NCBI GenBank assembly: GCA_019636555.1
Contig: JAHBXH010000001.1
Location: 1,894,928 to 1,958,927, forward strand
Reading direction: 5' to 3'
Length of the DNA: 64,000 nt
Source of the DNA: Phycisphaeraceae bacterium
GTDB lineage: Bacteria; Planctomycetota; Phycisphaerae; Phycisphaerales; UBA1924
Position 1 is the first letter of the stretch; every line of letters starts with the position of its first letter. The notes beneath the pieces are model-generated. The model was not told where the DNA came from. It did no database searches and saw only the letters and a program-made list of their open reading frames with translations. Positions 46,220 through 54,488 of this stretch are shown piece after piece. The position numbers were made by a program, and so were the translations under genes.

Positions 46220-46977
46220 CCATCGGGATCATGACCGCCGTGCCGGAAGAGGCGAATCTGCTCGCACGCGCCATGCGGCGGGACTCGGAGCACGCGCACG
46301 GGGGAAGGACGTATTACACCGGCGAACTCGAAGAGAAGCGAATCGTTCTGGTCTTCAGCCGGATGGGCAAGGTCGCCGCGGCGGTGACGGCGCAGCACTT
46401 GATCGATGTTCACCGGGTCTCGTCGATCATCTTCAGCGGCGTGGCGGGCGCGCTCGACCCGAATCTACGGGTCGGTGACGTCGTGGTGGGGAAGCGCCTC
46501 TGGCAGCACGACATGGATGCATCGCCGCTCGTCCCACCCCTCGAGTTGCCGCTGCTCAATGTGAGTTCGTTTGAATGCGATTCCCGGCTGCGTGAAGCGC
46601 TCGAACAGAGTGCGGCGGAATTTGTGCGCCACGATTTTCAAGAGGCGATCGGGTCGGCCGCCGCGGCGGAGCTCGGGATTCCTTCGCCCCGCGTGTTTTC
46701 CGGCGACATCGCGAGCGGGGACCGGTTTGTCGCGAGCGCCGAAGATCGCGAGGAGGTGCGCCGGAAGGTGCCGAGCGCGTTGTGCGTCGAGATGGAAGGG
46801 GGCGCGGTCGCGCAGGTGTGCTACGAGCAGGGTGTGCCGCTCGGCGTGGTGCGGGTGATTTCGGATTCGGCGAACGAGCATGCCGCGGTTGATTTCGGGG
46901 TGTTTGTGAACAAAGCGGCGAGCCAGTACGGGCTTGGGATCATCCGGCGCGCGCTCAGGCACGGAGTGGGGGGATGA
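46216..46977 (+). CDS. 5'-methylthioadenosine/S-adenosylhomocysteine nucleosidase
   Basis: A 253-residue nucleosidase that cleaves adenine from MTA or SAH. The N-terminal IGIMTAVPEEANLL corresponds to the IGAMxEE strand; FSGVAGALDPNLRVGDVVV and ALCVEMEGGAVAQVCYEQGVP follow, and RVISDSANEHA carries the catalytic Asp. Start is GTG 46216, overlapping the cupin stop (GTGA), because no ATG fits the family N-terminus. Convergent with rarD, only 12 bp between stops. Confidence 0.9.
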   Translation: MTIGIMTAVPEEANLLARAMRRDSEHAHGGRTYYTGELEEKRIVLVFSRMGKVAAAVTAQHLIDVHRVSSIIFSGVAGALDPNLRVGDVVVGKRLWQHDMDASPLVPPLELPLLNVSSFECDSRLREALEQSAAEFVRHDFQEAIGSAAAAELGIPSPRVFSGDIASGDRFVASAEDREEVRRKVPSALCVEMEGGAVAQVCYEQGVPLGVVRVISDSANEHAAVDFGVFVNKAASQYGLGIIRRALRHGVGG

Positions 46978-46989
46978 TTGGGGCAGGGG

Positions 46990-47937
46990 TCACTCCGGCT
47001 CGGCCATGACGGTCACGGCGGCGACGTCGCTCTGTGAGATTGCGCGGGCCGAGCGCCGGACAAGATCGAGCACGAAGAGAATCACGCCGATCCAGACAAT
47101 CGAGAAGGCGATCAGGCGATCGCGGTCGAAGGCCTCGTGGAAGATCACGACGCCGACTACGAACTGGATCGTCGGGTTGATGAACTGAAGAAAACCAAGG
47201 GTGACAAGCGGCATTCGTCGCGAGGCGGCGATGAACCAGAGCATCGGCACGGTGGTGACGATGCCGGCGAGTGAGAGCAGCCCGAGCGTGAGCGGCGTGT
47301 TGAACGCGTGTGCGGACCCGCGGGTGTGTGCCCAGAGCAGAAACGCGAACGACGCGGGAAAGAGGATCGCGGTTTCGACAAAGACGCCTGTCATCGGGGC
47401 GACGGGCGCTTTCTTCCGCAGGAGGGAGTAGATCGCGAAGCAGAGCGAGAGCGTAATCGTGATCCAGGGAAGTCCGCCACGGGCGATGGTCAGGTAGGCG
47501 AGGCCCGCGGCGGCGATGAAGGCGGCGCACCACTGCATAGGGCGGAGGCGCTCGCCGAGAAAAACCATGCCGAGGACGACGGTGACAAGCGGGTTGAGGA
47601 AGAAGCCGAGGCTGGATTCGACGATGCGGTCGGTGCCGACGGCGTAGATGAAGACGAGCCAGTTGATGGCGATGAGGACGGTGGAAGCCGCGAGCACCGG
47701 CCGGAGCGAGCGATCGCGGATCACACGCCGGACATCGGGCCATTGGCGCTCGAAAGAAATGAGAAGCACGAGCAGCGCGACGGACCAGACGACGCGGTGC
47801 CCGAGGACGACAAACGGCGGGACACGCATGAAAGCGTGGAAATAAACGGGCGCGAATCCCCACCAGATGTAGGCGGAGAGGGCGTAAAAGAGACCGGTGG
47901 GGCGTGAAGCCGATTTTGTATCGTTCTCCCGCGTCAA
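46990..47937 (-). CDS. rarD: RarD-family EamA transporter
   Basis: A 315-residue inner-membrane protein of ten TM helices in two EamA halves. It begins GLFYALSAYIWWGFAPVYFHAF, the RarD N-terminus, and has ESSLGFFLNPLVTVVLGMVFLGERLRPMQW and TLGFLQFINPTIQFVVGV. The family is thought to export small molecules; the name from chloramphenicol sensitivity does not fix a substrate. The start appears to be TTG 47937 within the stop of the DUF2442 gene (TTGA overlap); no ATG or GTG lies near. Confidence 0.87.
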   Translation of the reverse strand: MTRENDTKSASRPTGLFYALSAYIWWGFAPVYFHAFMRVPPFVVLGHRVVWSVALLVLLISFERQWPDVRRVIRDRSLRPVLAASTVLIAINWLVFIYAVGTDRIVESSLGFFLNPLVTVVLGMVFLGERLRPMQWCAAFIAAAGLAYLTIARGGLPWITITLSLCFAIYSLLRKKAPVAPMTGVFVETAILFPASFAFLLWAHTRGSAHAFNTPLTLGLLSLAGIVTTVPMLWFIAASRRMPLVTLGFLQFINPTIQFVVGVVIFHEAFDRDRLIAFSIVWIGVILFVLDLVRRSARAISQSDVAAVTVMAEPE

Positions 47938-48302
47938 CCCGCCAAACTCTTGCTGGCGAAATCTTGAAGCAAGCGAAAGTAATCCTTCAGCCGACGCTCG
48001 GTGGCAACTTTTCTCGCAGATCCCGTGAACTCGGGATTTCCTGCCAAGAGTCCTGAGGCGGATAAGTCAAGATCAAGCTGCGGCCACCGAAGTCCGTGGC
48101 CACGGGCGATGAGTTCAATGTCGTTTCTCGCTGCTGGGCCGGCGACTGCCAGAGTCGGAAAAAGCGTCAATGGCAAACCCAAGACCCGTGAGTCGGCGAA
48201 ACTGATAAGAAGCATGCGCTCTTTTCGAACGCGGCGGATTCCAGCGTGGACAATTCGCGGCGCCGGGCTTTCATTGCGCTTCAAAGTGTTTCCGCCACGC
48301 AT
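47934..48302 (-). CDS. DUF2442 protein
   Basis: A 122-residue protein. After a basic N-terminus it has RMLLISFADSRVLGLPLTLFPTLAVA and DIELIARGHGLRWPQLDLDLSASGLLAG, the DUF2442 pattern (a short beta domain ending with Trp-x-x-Leu-Asp-x-Asp). A short helical tail follows (RRLKDYFRLLQDFASKSLAG). ATG 48302 starts 32 bp inside the DUF4160 gene, and the stop overlaps rarD. DUF4160-DUF2442 pairs are common; some are annotated as toxin-antitoxin-like, but that is unproven. Confidence 0.82.
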   Translation of the reverse strand: MRGGNTLKRNESPAPRIVHAGIRRVRKERMLLISFADSRVLGLPLTLFPTLAVAGPAARNDIELIARGHGLRWPQLDLDLSASGLLAGNPEFTGSARKVATERRLKDYFRLLQDFASKSLAG

Positions 48303-48516
48303 CGAGCAGTTCCTTTCTTCGAGTTCGGACCGTTGATTCGATTGTTCGCGACTCGGCGACGGTGAATCCGCGGGAGTATGCCTTGGTCGGGGGCGAGAGC
48401 CACCACTTTGCGATCGCGTCGGAGGTCTTTGCGCCTTTGCGGATGTGAATGTGCGGCGGTTCTTGGCCTTCGTTTGAGTAGAAAATGAGTGAACCGACAC
48501 GAAGAACCGTGGGCAT
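48271..48516 (-). CDS. DUF4160 protein
   Basis: An 81-residue protein that matches DUF4160 closely: MPTVLRVGSLIFYSNEGQEPPHIHIRKG, then AKWWLSPPTKAYSRGFTVAESRTIESTVRTRRKELLDAW. Family members have this PPHIHV-type strand and a basic helix. Probably works with the DUF2442 product, with which it overlaps. Function unknown. Confidence 0.88.
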   Translation of the reverse strand: MPTVLRVGSLIFYSNEGQEPPHIHIRKGAKTSDAIAKWWLSPPTKAYSRGFTVAESRTIESTVRTRRKELLDAWRKHFEAQ

Positions 48517-48531
48517 CGGCGATCTCCCTGA

Positions 48532-49833
48532 TCACAAATTCCCGCGTTTCCCCTGCTCCATTTCAAGGGCTTCAAACAGCGCCTTGAAGTTGCCCTTGCC
48601 GAAGCTCTGCGAGCCGCGGCGGCAGATGATCTCGAAAAAGAGCGTCGGCCGGTCCTGCAAGGGCTTCGTAAAGAGTTGGAGCAGATACCCCTCGTCGTCG
48701 GCGTCGACGAGGATGCCGAGGTCGCGGATCTTCTTGTGGTCTTCCTTCACGGCTTCGTGGCCGTGCTGCTTGAGCATGCCGTTGACGCGATCCCAGACCT
48801 TTTCGTAGTAGGCCTCGGGGAGCATGAGGAAATCGACGCCGCGGCTGCGCAGGGCGGCGATCGAGTGAAGCTCGTCGTCGGTGCGGAGGGCGAGGTGCTG
48901 GACGCCCGGCGTGTTGCAATGCCAGTCGAGATATTCCTGCACCTGGCTCTTCTTTTTGCCCGCGGCGGGCTCGTTGATCGGCATCTTGATGAGCTGATTG
49001 CCGCTGGCCATCACCTTGCTCATGAGCGCCGAGAACTCGGTCGAGATGTCGGCATCGTCGAAGTGCTTGAACATCTTGAACTCGAGCACGTTCTCGTACC
49101 ACTGGACCCAGTAGTTCATCTTGCCGAGTTCGACGTTGCCGACGAGGTGATCGACGTACTTAAGGCCGCAGGGGTGCTTCCTGTTGTACTCGTTGATGGC
49201 GAGGACGGAGCTACCCACCCCACCCACACCGCTCTGGGGGGCGCAGCCGACGGAATCACCGGTCTGGAGACCGGTGCCACCAGAGCCGGTGCCACCAGAG
49301 CCGGCGCCGCCGTCAATCCGCTTGAAGCGGGGCATGAAGAGCCCGCCCTGCTTGAGTTTGGTCAGTTCGTATTCGCCGGTGCGGCTGACGAAGGTGTGGC
49401 AGACGCGGCCGTAGGAGCGGATACCCGCCATCGTGACCGTGCCCTTGTCGTCCTTGTAGACGCGGGGCTCGTAGGCGCTCATGGCGCCGTTCTTGATCGC
49501 GCGGTCGTAGGCGGCCTCGGCGTCGAAGACCGTGAAGGCCACATCCTTCACGCCGTCGCCGTACATGGCGAGTTCCATGGAGGCGTGGTGCTCGGGGGCG
49601 AGGGGGCTGCTGAGTATGAAGCGGATGTTGCCCTGGGTGAGGAGGTAGTGTGCCGCGTCGCGATTGCCGGTCGTGAGATCGCAGACCTGCTCGATCTGGA
49701 AACCGAAGCAGTGCGCGTAGAAGAAGGCGGCCTGCTTCGCGTTGCCGACGTAGAACTGGACATGATCGACGTCGATCAGTTGGAGCGGATCGGACACCTT
49801 GCTGGGTTTGACGGCGGGAGAAAGTGTGGACAT
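48532..49833 (-). CDS. hppD: 4-hydroxyphenylpyruvate dioxygenase with in-frame repeat insertion
   Basis: A 433-residue non-heme iron dioxygenase of tyrosine breakdown that makes homogentisate. The ligands are in YVDHLVGNVE (His about 229), GVQHLALRTDD (His) and TLFFEIICRRGSQSFGKGNF (Glu). The N-terminal VOC half starts LIDVDHVQFYVGNAKQAAFFY. It is longer than most HPPDs because of a Gly/Ser-rich linker between the halves (about residues 175-209), encoded by a palindromic, tandem-repeat DNA segment. All ligands are present, so it should still be active. No homogentisate dioxygenase gene is in the window. Confidence 0.94.
   Translation of the reverse strand: MSTLSPAVKPSKVSDPLQLIDVDHVQFYVGNAKQAAFFYAHCFGFQIEQVCDLTTGNRDAAHYLLTQGNIRFILSSPLAPEHHASMELAMYGDGVKDVAFTVFDAEAAYDRAIKNGAMSAYEPRVYKDDKGTVTMAGIRSYGRVCHTFVSRTGEYELTKLKQGGLFMPRFKRIDGGAGSGGTGSGGTGLQTGDSVGCAPQSGVGGVGSSVLAINEYNRKHPCGLKYVDHLVGNVELGKMNYWVQWYENVLEFKMFKHFDDADISTEFSALMSKVMASGNQLIKMPINEPAAGKKKSQVQEYLDWHCNTPGVQHLALRTDDELHSIAALRSRGVDFLMLPEAYYEKVWDRVNGMLKQHGHEAVKEDHKKIRDLGILVDADDEGYLLQLFTKPLQDRPTLFFEIICRRGSQSFGKGNFKALFEALEMEQGKRGNL
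49207..49311. repeat. Repeat-derived segment inside hppD with a 20-bp palindrome
   Basis: On the plus strand it contains CACCGGTCTGGAGACCGGTG (49257-49276), a 9-bp inverted repeat with a 2-base centre, next to two copies of CCGGTGCCACCAGAG (15 bp) and a CCCACCCCACCCAC tract. Its length is a multiple of three and it reads as a Gly-rich linker in hppD. Confidence 0.7.
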
Positions 49834-50228
49834 CGCGGGTCTCCGTTCACGCGGTGAGTGCAGATTCTGGGGGACCGGAGTTCGGCCCGACCAATCATAC
49901 GAGCGGAGGACGGAATGGGATCGGTTCGAGAATGCGCGCAGTGAAGTGGACAGATTCCGCGTTTCGATTCATGGGAGAACCGAGTCCCCCTCCGTCATCG
50001 CTCCACAAAGCCTTCGCGATGCCACCTCCCCCGTTGGGCAACGGGGGAGGACAAACACAAGCGGAGCAATTTCGATCCATTGTTTCTTGCGGTGGACCGG
50101 TCGTGTGCTTTCGTCGCCTTCCCCGGTCTGTACCTCCCTTGCCATCCTGAAATGCATGTCAACGGCACTGACTGTGCTCGCTGGGGGCTCATTGGCGGAA
50201 GTGAGTGCACCCCAAAACCCGCGCAGGA
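49834..50228. other. Intergenic region upstream of hppD
   Basis: About 395 bases without a gene. It holds the presumed hppD promoter and a REP-like palindrome at 50025-50050, annotated separately; nothing else is clear. Confidence 0.45.
50025..50050. repeat. REP-like palindrome
   Basis: A perfect 11-bp stem CCTCCCCCGTT / AACGGGGGAGG with loop GGGC. It has no T-tract, so it looks more like an extragenic palindromic repeat than a terminator. Confidence 0.6.
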
Positions 50229-50257
50229 AAAAGCCCCGACATTTCGTCGGGGCTTTT
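50229..50257. terminator. Intrinsic terminator of the small secreted protein gene
   Basis: A 12-bp stem AAAAGCCCCGAC / GTCGGGGCTTTT with loop ATTTC. On the minus strand it is followed by more T (TTTTTCC), about 60 bases after the stop at 50317; it may also work on the plus strand. Confidence 0.88.
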
Positions 50258-50316
50258 CTCGTCCCACGCTCGCTGAACCCCGCGAGGCCCGGCGATCAAT
50301 CAGCTGTTTGGCGCGG

Positions 50317-50517
50317 TCACTTGGTGTTCGCGGCCGGCTTCTTGTGCTTTTTGTGCTTCTTGTGTTTCTTGTGCTTTTTCGCGGTTGTGGTATCCGACTG
50401 CTTGACTGTCGGGCCGCTGGTTGATGGTGCAGCGGAGACGGGCGCCGCCTGAACGAGCGAGGCGACAGCGAGCACGGGGAGCGCGAACAAAACGGACTTG
50501 AGAACGCGCGACGACAT
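50317..50517 (-). CDS. Small secreted Lys/His-repeat protein
   Basis: A 66-residue exported protein. Signal peptide about residues 1-23 (VLKSVLFALPVLAVASLVQA), a short Ala/Pro/Ser/Thr segment, then a very basic run of KKH triplets near the C-terminus (KKHKKHKKHKKHKKPAAN). The His-Lys repeat could bind metals, polyanions or nucleic acid; nothing known matches. ATG 50517 has GGAGG seven bases in front, and a strong terminator follows, so this is a complete monocistronic gene. Confidence 0.78.
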   Translation of the reverse strand: MSSRVLKSVLFALPVLAVASLVQAAPVSAAPSTSGPTVKQSDTTTAKKHKKHKKHKKHKKPAANTK

Positions 50518-50742
50518 AGTGATTCCTCCAAAGGCCGGCCACGGAGCTCCGGCATCCTTCATGAAAGTTCCGGTCGGCGTCGGCGACCCCATTTGGATAA
50601 CGGCGTTTCGCCGCGCCTATTTCACCGGATATCCCGGCTTCTTTCGAGCGTTTGCCCGCGCGGCTCGCACATTCGGAATACATCTCCGCCGGCTCACCAA
50701 AACCAGTGGGGCCCTGCCGCCCTGAACCGGGTATCGAATACG

Positions 50743-51558
50743 ATGATGCGGATGTCGGGCGTCGAATCGCTGAAAAACCTCTCCGATCATTACCGCGTGG
50801 TGCGTCCGCTCGAGGCTGGTGCCGCCGCGGATCGCGTGCTTGTGAAGCGTGCTGAAACGCTCTCGGCCCACGTGGCGCACACTCCTGGCGAGGGCGGGTT
50901 GCTGGACGCTCGTGACCAGATCGAGATGAGCTCGATTTTGTCTTCGATGCGCGTGGCGCACATCGCGCCGATCGAAGAAGTCGTTCGTGACGAACGAAAC
51001 CGTGTGGTGATTGTCACGCCCTACTTCGGCAATTCGTCGGGACAGGTGACGCTCGAGACGTTGGCGACCTCGCGCGGGACTCGGCTGGGACCGGAAGAAG
51101 TGGAAGCGGCGGCGGATCACATCCTGCACGCGATGGACGACATGCACGGCGGTCGGGTCTACAACGGGCCGATCGCAGCGAAGCAAATCCTGGTGGATCG
51201 GCAGGGGCGGGTGCAGATCGAGCATTTCGGCTGGGCCCGGATTGCCGCGAAGGGCTTGCGCGACGCACGCACCGCGCGGGAGGATGAGATCCGGGGCGAA
51301 GTGAGGAGCGTGGTCGAAGTGCTCTTTCGCTGCCTGACCGGACTCGACTCGCGGACGATGGGGGTTTCGCCGAGCCAGGTTGTCAGCAGTCTTGATCCGG
51401 TGCTGGATGAGTGGTTCGCGATCGGGCTAAAGGAGGGCGCGGGATTTGAGAGTGCCGCGGCGGCGAGGGCGGGGCTGCCGGAGCATCAGCGTCAAAGGCA
51501 GCCGCCACAGGGCGGGGTGTTGCGGTCGATCGGGCGGTTGCTGCGGATGGGGCCATGA
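50743..51558 (+). CDS. Degenerate protein-kinase-like domain (pseudokinase)
   Basis: A 271-residue cytoplasmic protein. The C-lobe reads like a Ser/Thr kinase (HAMDDMHGGRVYNGPIAAKQILVDRQGRVQIEHFGWAR corresponds to the HRD-to-DFG segment), but the catalytic Asp is not there (VYNG) and the DFG Asp is His (HFG). The N-lobe keeps a possible VAIK-like Lys (VLVKRAE) but no clear glycine loop. It is therefore likely inactive, perhaps a scaffold or sensor. ATG 50743 (MMRMSG) is used; frames extend upstream to 50593. Its stop overlaps the next gene (ATGA). Confidence 0.6.
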   Translation: MMRMSGVESLKNLSDHYRVVRPLEAGAAADRVLVKRAETLSAHVAHTPGEGGLLDARDQIEMSSILSSMRVAHIAPIEEVVRDERNRVVIVTPYFGNSSGQVTLETLATSRGTRLGPEEVEAAADHILHAMDDMHGGRVYNGPIAAKQILVDRQGRVQIEHFGWARIAAKGLRDARTAREDEIRGEVRSVVEVLFRCLTGLDSRTMGVSPSQVVSSLDPVLDEWFAIGLKEGAGFESAAAARAGLPEHQRQRQPPQGGVLRSIGRLLRMGP

Positions 51559-52292
51559 CCTCGACGAAGCAAAGACCAAAGGTTGCTTGGCATCTCCCAT
51601 CCGTTGGCGCTGAATGGCGATGGACCGTTGCCGTGCTTTTGCTGCCTCAATTGGCGGCGGTACTTGCCGTCACGTTCTTTGCGCGGGGGCTTGCGTACTC
51701 GCCGGTGCCTGTCACTTCAGTGAATGCACATGTCGTGCATCACTATCGAGGTATTTGGGCTCCCAGCTCAAATGGCCCAAGCTATTCGATCGAAGGCGAA
51801 TTCCACGTTCAGTCGCCAACGGGACCGCAACGGGGATCTCGATTCACAACCTCAGACTGGTTGCTGAGAACTGATTGGTCTTCGATCTTGCTCGAGCGCG
51901 AGGTCGCACAATTTAACGCGAGGCGCGAGGCTTATCTAAGCGAACGACTCGGCGAAGTCCTCCTTGTCCGCTCCATGCATCCGTCGGCAATTAGTGTCGT
52001 GGCGCTTGTGTTTGCGCTTGCGGCGGGAGCGTGCGAGAGTTGGACGCGATTGCTTCACATGGGTGAGCCGCCGTCTCGAAGAGCAAGATCGACCCTGCGC
52101 GCCTCGACAGCTCCGATCCTTGTCTTGTGGTTTGTAGGCGGATTGCTGCTGGCAGCGGCGTTCTACTTCCTCCCTGATTTCATTGGTAGGTATTGTCCGC
52201 TTTGGATCAGTCTCTCGTTGCTGATCGTGCTTGACGTCGGCTCCATTGCGGCTTGGATGCGAGGGCATCTTCCAACATGGGCCAAACAATGA
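51555..52292 (+). CDS. Membrane protein of unknown function coupled to the pseudokinase gene
   Basis: A 245-residue protein with about four TM helices: VAVLLLPQLAAVLAVTFFA near the N-terminus, ISVVALVFALAAGACESW in the middle, APILVLWFVGGLLLAAAFYFL and PLWISLSLLIVLDVGSIAAWM at the end. A soluble segment of ~90 residues lies between helices 1 and 2. No family recognised. It starts inside the stop of the pseudokinase gene (4-bp overlap), so the two products are probably made together. Its stop is 14 bp before a terminator shared with fusA. Confidence 0.7.
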   Translation: MTSTKQRPKVAWHLPSVGAEWRWTVAVLLLPQLAAVLAVTFFARGLAYSPVPVTSVNAHVVHHYRGIWAPSSNGPSYSIEGEFHVQSPTGPQRGSRFTTSDWLLRTDWSSILLEREVAQFNARREAYLSERLGEVLLVRSMHPSAISVVALVFALAAGACESWTRLLHMGEPPSRRARSTLRASTAPILVLWFVGGLLLAAAFYFLPDFIGRYCPLWISLSLLIVLDVGSIAAWMRGHLPTWAKQ

Positions 52293-52306
52293 TGCGCAGC
52301 AAGAAA

Positions 52307-52330
52307 AACCGGAGCCCTTCGGCTCCGGTT
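52307..52330. terminator. Intrinsic terminator of fusA (probably bidirectional)
   Basis: A 10-bp stem AACCGGAGCC / GGCTCCGGTT with loop CTTC. The minus strand gives TTTTTCTT; the plus side has only GATT. It follows the fusA stop by 25 bases. Confidence 0.85.
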
Positions 52331-52355
52331 GATTGAAACAAGTTGAAGGAACTGA

Positions 52356-54488
52356 TTACTTCTTGCCGGCCTTGCCGCCGCGGTCGGCTTCGACAACGGC
52401 TTCCTGCAGGCTGCGCGGCATCGGGCGGTACTCGAGGAACTCCATCGTGGCGCTGGCGCGACCCTGCGACATGCCTCGCAGCGAGGTCGTGTAGCCGAAG
52501 AGCTGATCGAGCGGGATTTCCGCCGTCACGAGCTTGACGACGCCGCGGTCATCGGTGTCGATGATCATGCCGCGGCGGGAAGAAATATCGCCCGTCACGT
52601 TGCCGAGGTAGTCGTTGGGAACGGTGACGACGACCTTCATGATCGGCTCGAGGAGAACCGGCCCGGCCTTTTCGGTCGCTTCCATGACGGCGAGGCGGCC
52701 GGCCTGTTCGAAGGCGACCTGCGACGAGTCGACCGCGTGGCTCGAACCGTCGACGATCGTCGCCTTGACGTTGATCATCGGGTAGCCGAACTTGACGCCG
52801 GTCATGCAGGTCTGGCGGATGCCGTACTCGACGGAGGGGATGTACTCCTTCGGGATGGAGCCGCCGACGACCTCGTTGACGACGGCGATGTTGTCGGAGA
52901 AATCGAGTTCCTCCGCCGCGGCCTGCTCGGCCGTGAAGGGTTCGAGGTGGATTGTGCAGTCACCGAACTGACCGCGACCGCCGGTCTGCTTGACGAACTT
53001 GCCTCGCACGTACTCGGCCTTCTTGGTGATGGCCTCGCGGTACGAAACCTTGGGCTTGCCGACGGCGACGTTGATCTTCATGTCGCGGGTCAGCTTGTTC
53101 TTGATGATTTCGAGGTGGAGCTCGCCCATGCCGGCGATGATGGTCTCGCCGGTTTCCTCGTTGTAGTTGGAGCGGAACGACGGGTCTTCGCGGCGGATGA
53201 CGCCGAGCGCCTCGGAGAGCTTGCGCTTGTCTTCGGTCGTCTTGGGCTCGATCGACATCGCGATCACGGGCTCGGGGAAGAACATGCGCTCGAGGAGGAT
53301 CGGATCATCGGCGTCGCACAGGGTGTCGCCCGTGTATGAGTCCTTGATGCCGACGACGGCGACGATGTTGCCCGCCGTCACCTGCTCGAGGGGGATGCGG
53401 TTCTGCGCGTGCATCTCGAAGATGCGGCTGGCGTTTTCCTTCTTGCCGTTGCCCGGATTGAGAAGACGCGTGCCCTTGGTGAGCGTGCCGGAGTAGACGC
53501 GGATGTAGGTGAGGTCACCGTGCATATCGCTGACGACCTTGAAGACGAGCGCGCTGAAGGGCGCCGCCGGATCGTGCGGGCGGGTGAGGCGGACGTTCTT
53601 GTCGCGCGGATCGGTGCCTTCGACGTCGGGCTTTTCGGTCGGAGAGGGGAGGTAATCGACGACGGCGTCGAGGAGGCGCTGGATGCCGATGTTGCGGAGC
53701 GCGGCGCCGCAGAGCACCGGGTAAACCGCCCGTGAGACCACGCCCTTGCGGACGGCCTTGCGGATCTCCTCTTGCGTGGGGACCTGGCCCTCGAGGTACT
53801 TGTGCATCAGGTCGTCGTCGAGTTCGGCGGCCTTCTCGAGGAGCTCGTGGCGCCACTTGTCGGCGTATTCCTTGAGATCCTCGGGAATGTCGCGTTCGGT
53901 GACCTTGTCGCCCTTGTCGCCTTCGAAGTAGTAAGCACGCATCGAAACGAGATCGATGATGCCCTGGAATTCATTTCCGTTTCCGATCGGGCACTGGAGC
54001 GGGAGCGCGTTGGCGCCGAGGCGCGTCTTGATCGTTTCGTAGGAGAAATCGAAAGAAGCGCCGAGCTTGTCCATCTTGTTGATGAAGCAGAGGCGCGGGA
54101 CCTTGTAGCGGTCGGCCTGACGCCAGACGGTTTCCGACTGCGCTTCGACGCCTTCCTTGCCGTCGAACACGGCGACCGCGCCGTCGAGCACGCGAAGCGA
54201 GCGTTCGACTTCGATGGTGAAGTCGACGTGGCCCGGGGTGTCGATCAGGTTCAGCTTGTATTCCTTGCCGCTGCGGGTCCAGGGGCAGGTGGTGGCGGCG
54301 GACTGGATGGTGATGCCGCGCTCCTGCTCTTCCTGGAGGAAGTCCATGGTCGCGGTGCCTTCGTGCACTTCGCCCATCTTGTAGTTCTTGCCGGTGTAGA
54401 ACAGGATGCGTTCGGAGACGGTCGTCTTGCCGGCGTCGATGTGGGCGCAGATTCCGAAATTTCTGATAAAGGACAGGTCGGCGGTCAT
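52356..54488 (-). CDS. fusA: Elongation factor G
   Basis: A 710-residue translocase GTPase. The G1 loop AHIDAGKTTVSERI, G2-G3 EEQERGITIQSAA with DTPGHVDF, and NKMDKLG are in place, followed by domains II to V (for example the C-terminal SLRGMSQGRASATMEFLEYRPMP). Length is standard. The rest of a str operon (rpsL, rpsG, tuf) is not adjacent. The gene is last before a bidirectional terminator. It belongs to the EF-G type without large insertions. Confidence 0.97.
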   Translation of the reverse strand: MTADLSFIRNFGICAHIDAGKTTVSERILFYTGKNYKMGEVHEGTATMDFLQEEQERGITIQSAATTCPWTRSGKEYKLNLIDTPGHVDFTIEVERSLRVLDGAVAVFDGKEGVEAQSETVWRQADRYKVPRLCFINKMDKLGASFDFSYETIKTRLGANALPLQCPIGNGNEFQGIIDLVSMRAYYFEGDKGDKVTERDIPEDLKEYADKWRHELLEKAAELDDDLMHKYLEGQVPTQEEIRKAVRKGVVSRAVYPVLCGAALRNIGIQRLLDAVVDYLPSPTEKPDVEGTDPRDKNVRLTRPHDPAAPFSALVFKVVSDMHGDLTYIRVYSGTLTKGTRLLNPGNGKKENASRIFEMHAQNRIPLEQVTAGNIVAVVGIKDSYTGDTLCDADDPILLERMFFPEPVIAMSIEPKTTEDKRKLSEALGVIRREDPSFRSNYNEETGETIIAGMGELHLEIIKNKLTRDMKINVAVGKPKVSYREAITKKAEYVRGKFVKQTGGRGQFGDCTIHLEPFTAEQAAAEELDFSDNIAVVNEVVGGSIPKEYIPSVEYGIRQTCMTGVKFGYPMINVKATIVDGSSHAVDSSQVAFEQAGRLAVMEATEKAGPVLLEPIMKVVVTVPNDYLGNVTGDISSRRGMIIDTDDRGVVKLVTAEIPLDQLFGYTTSLRGMSQGRASATMEFLEYRPMPRSLQEAVVEADRGGKAGKK

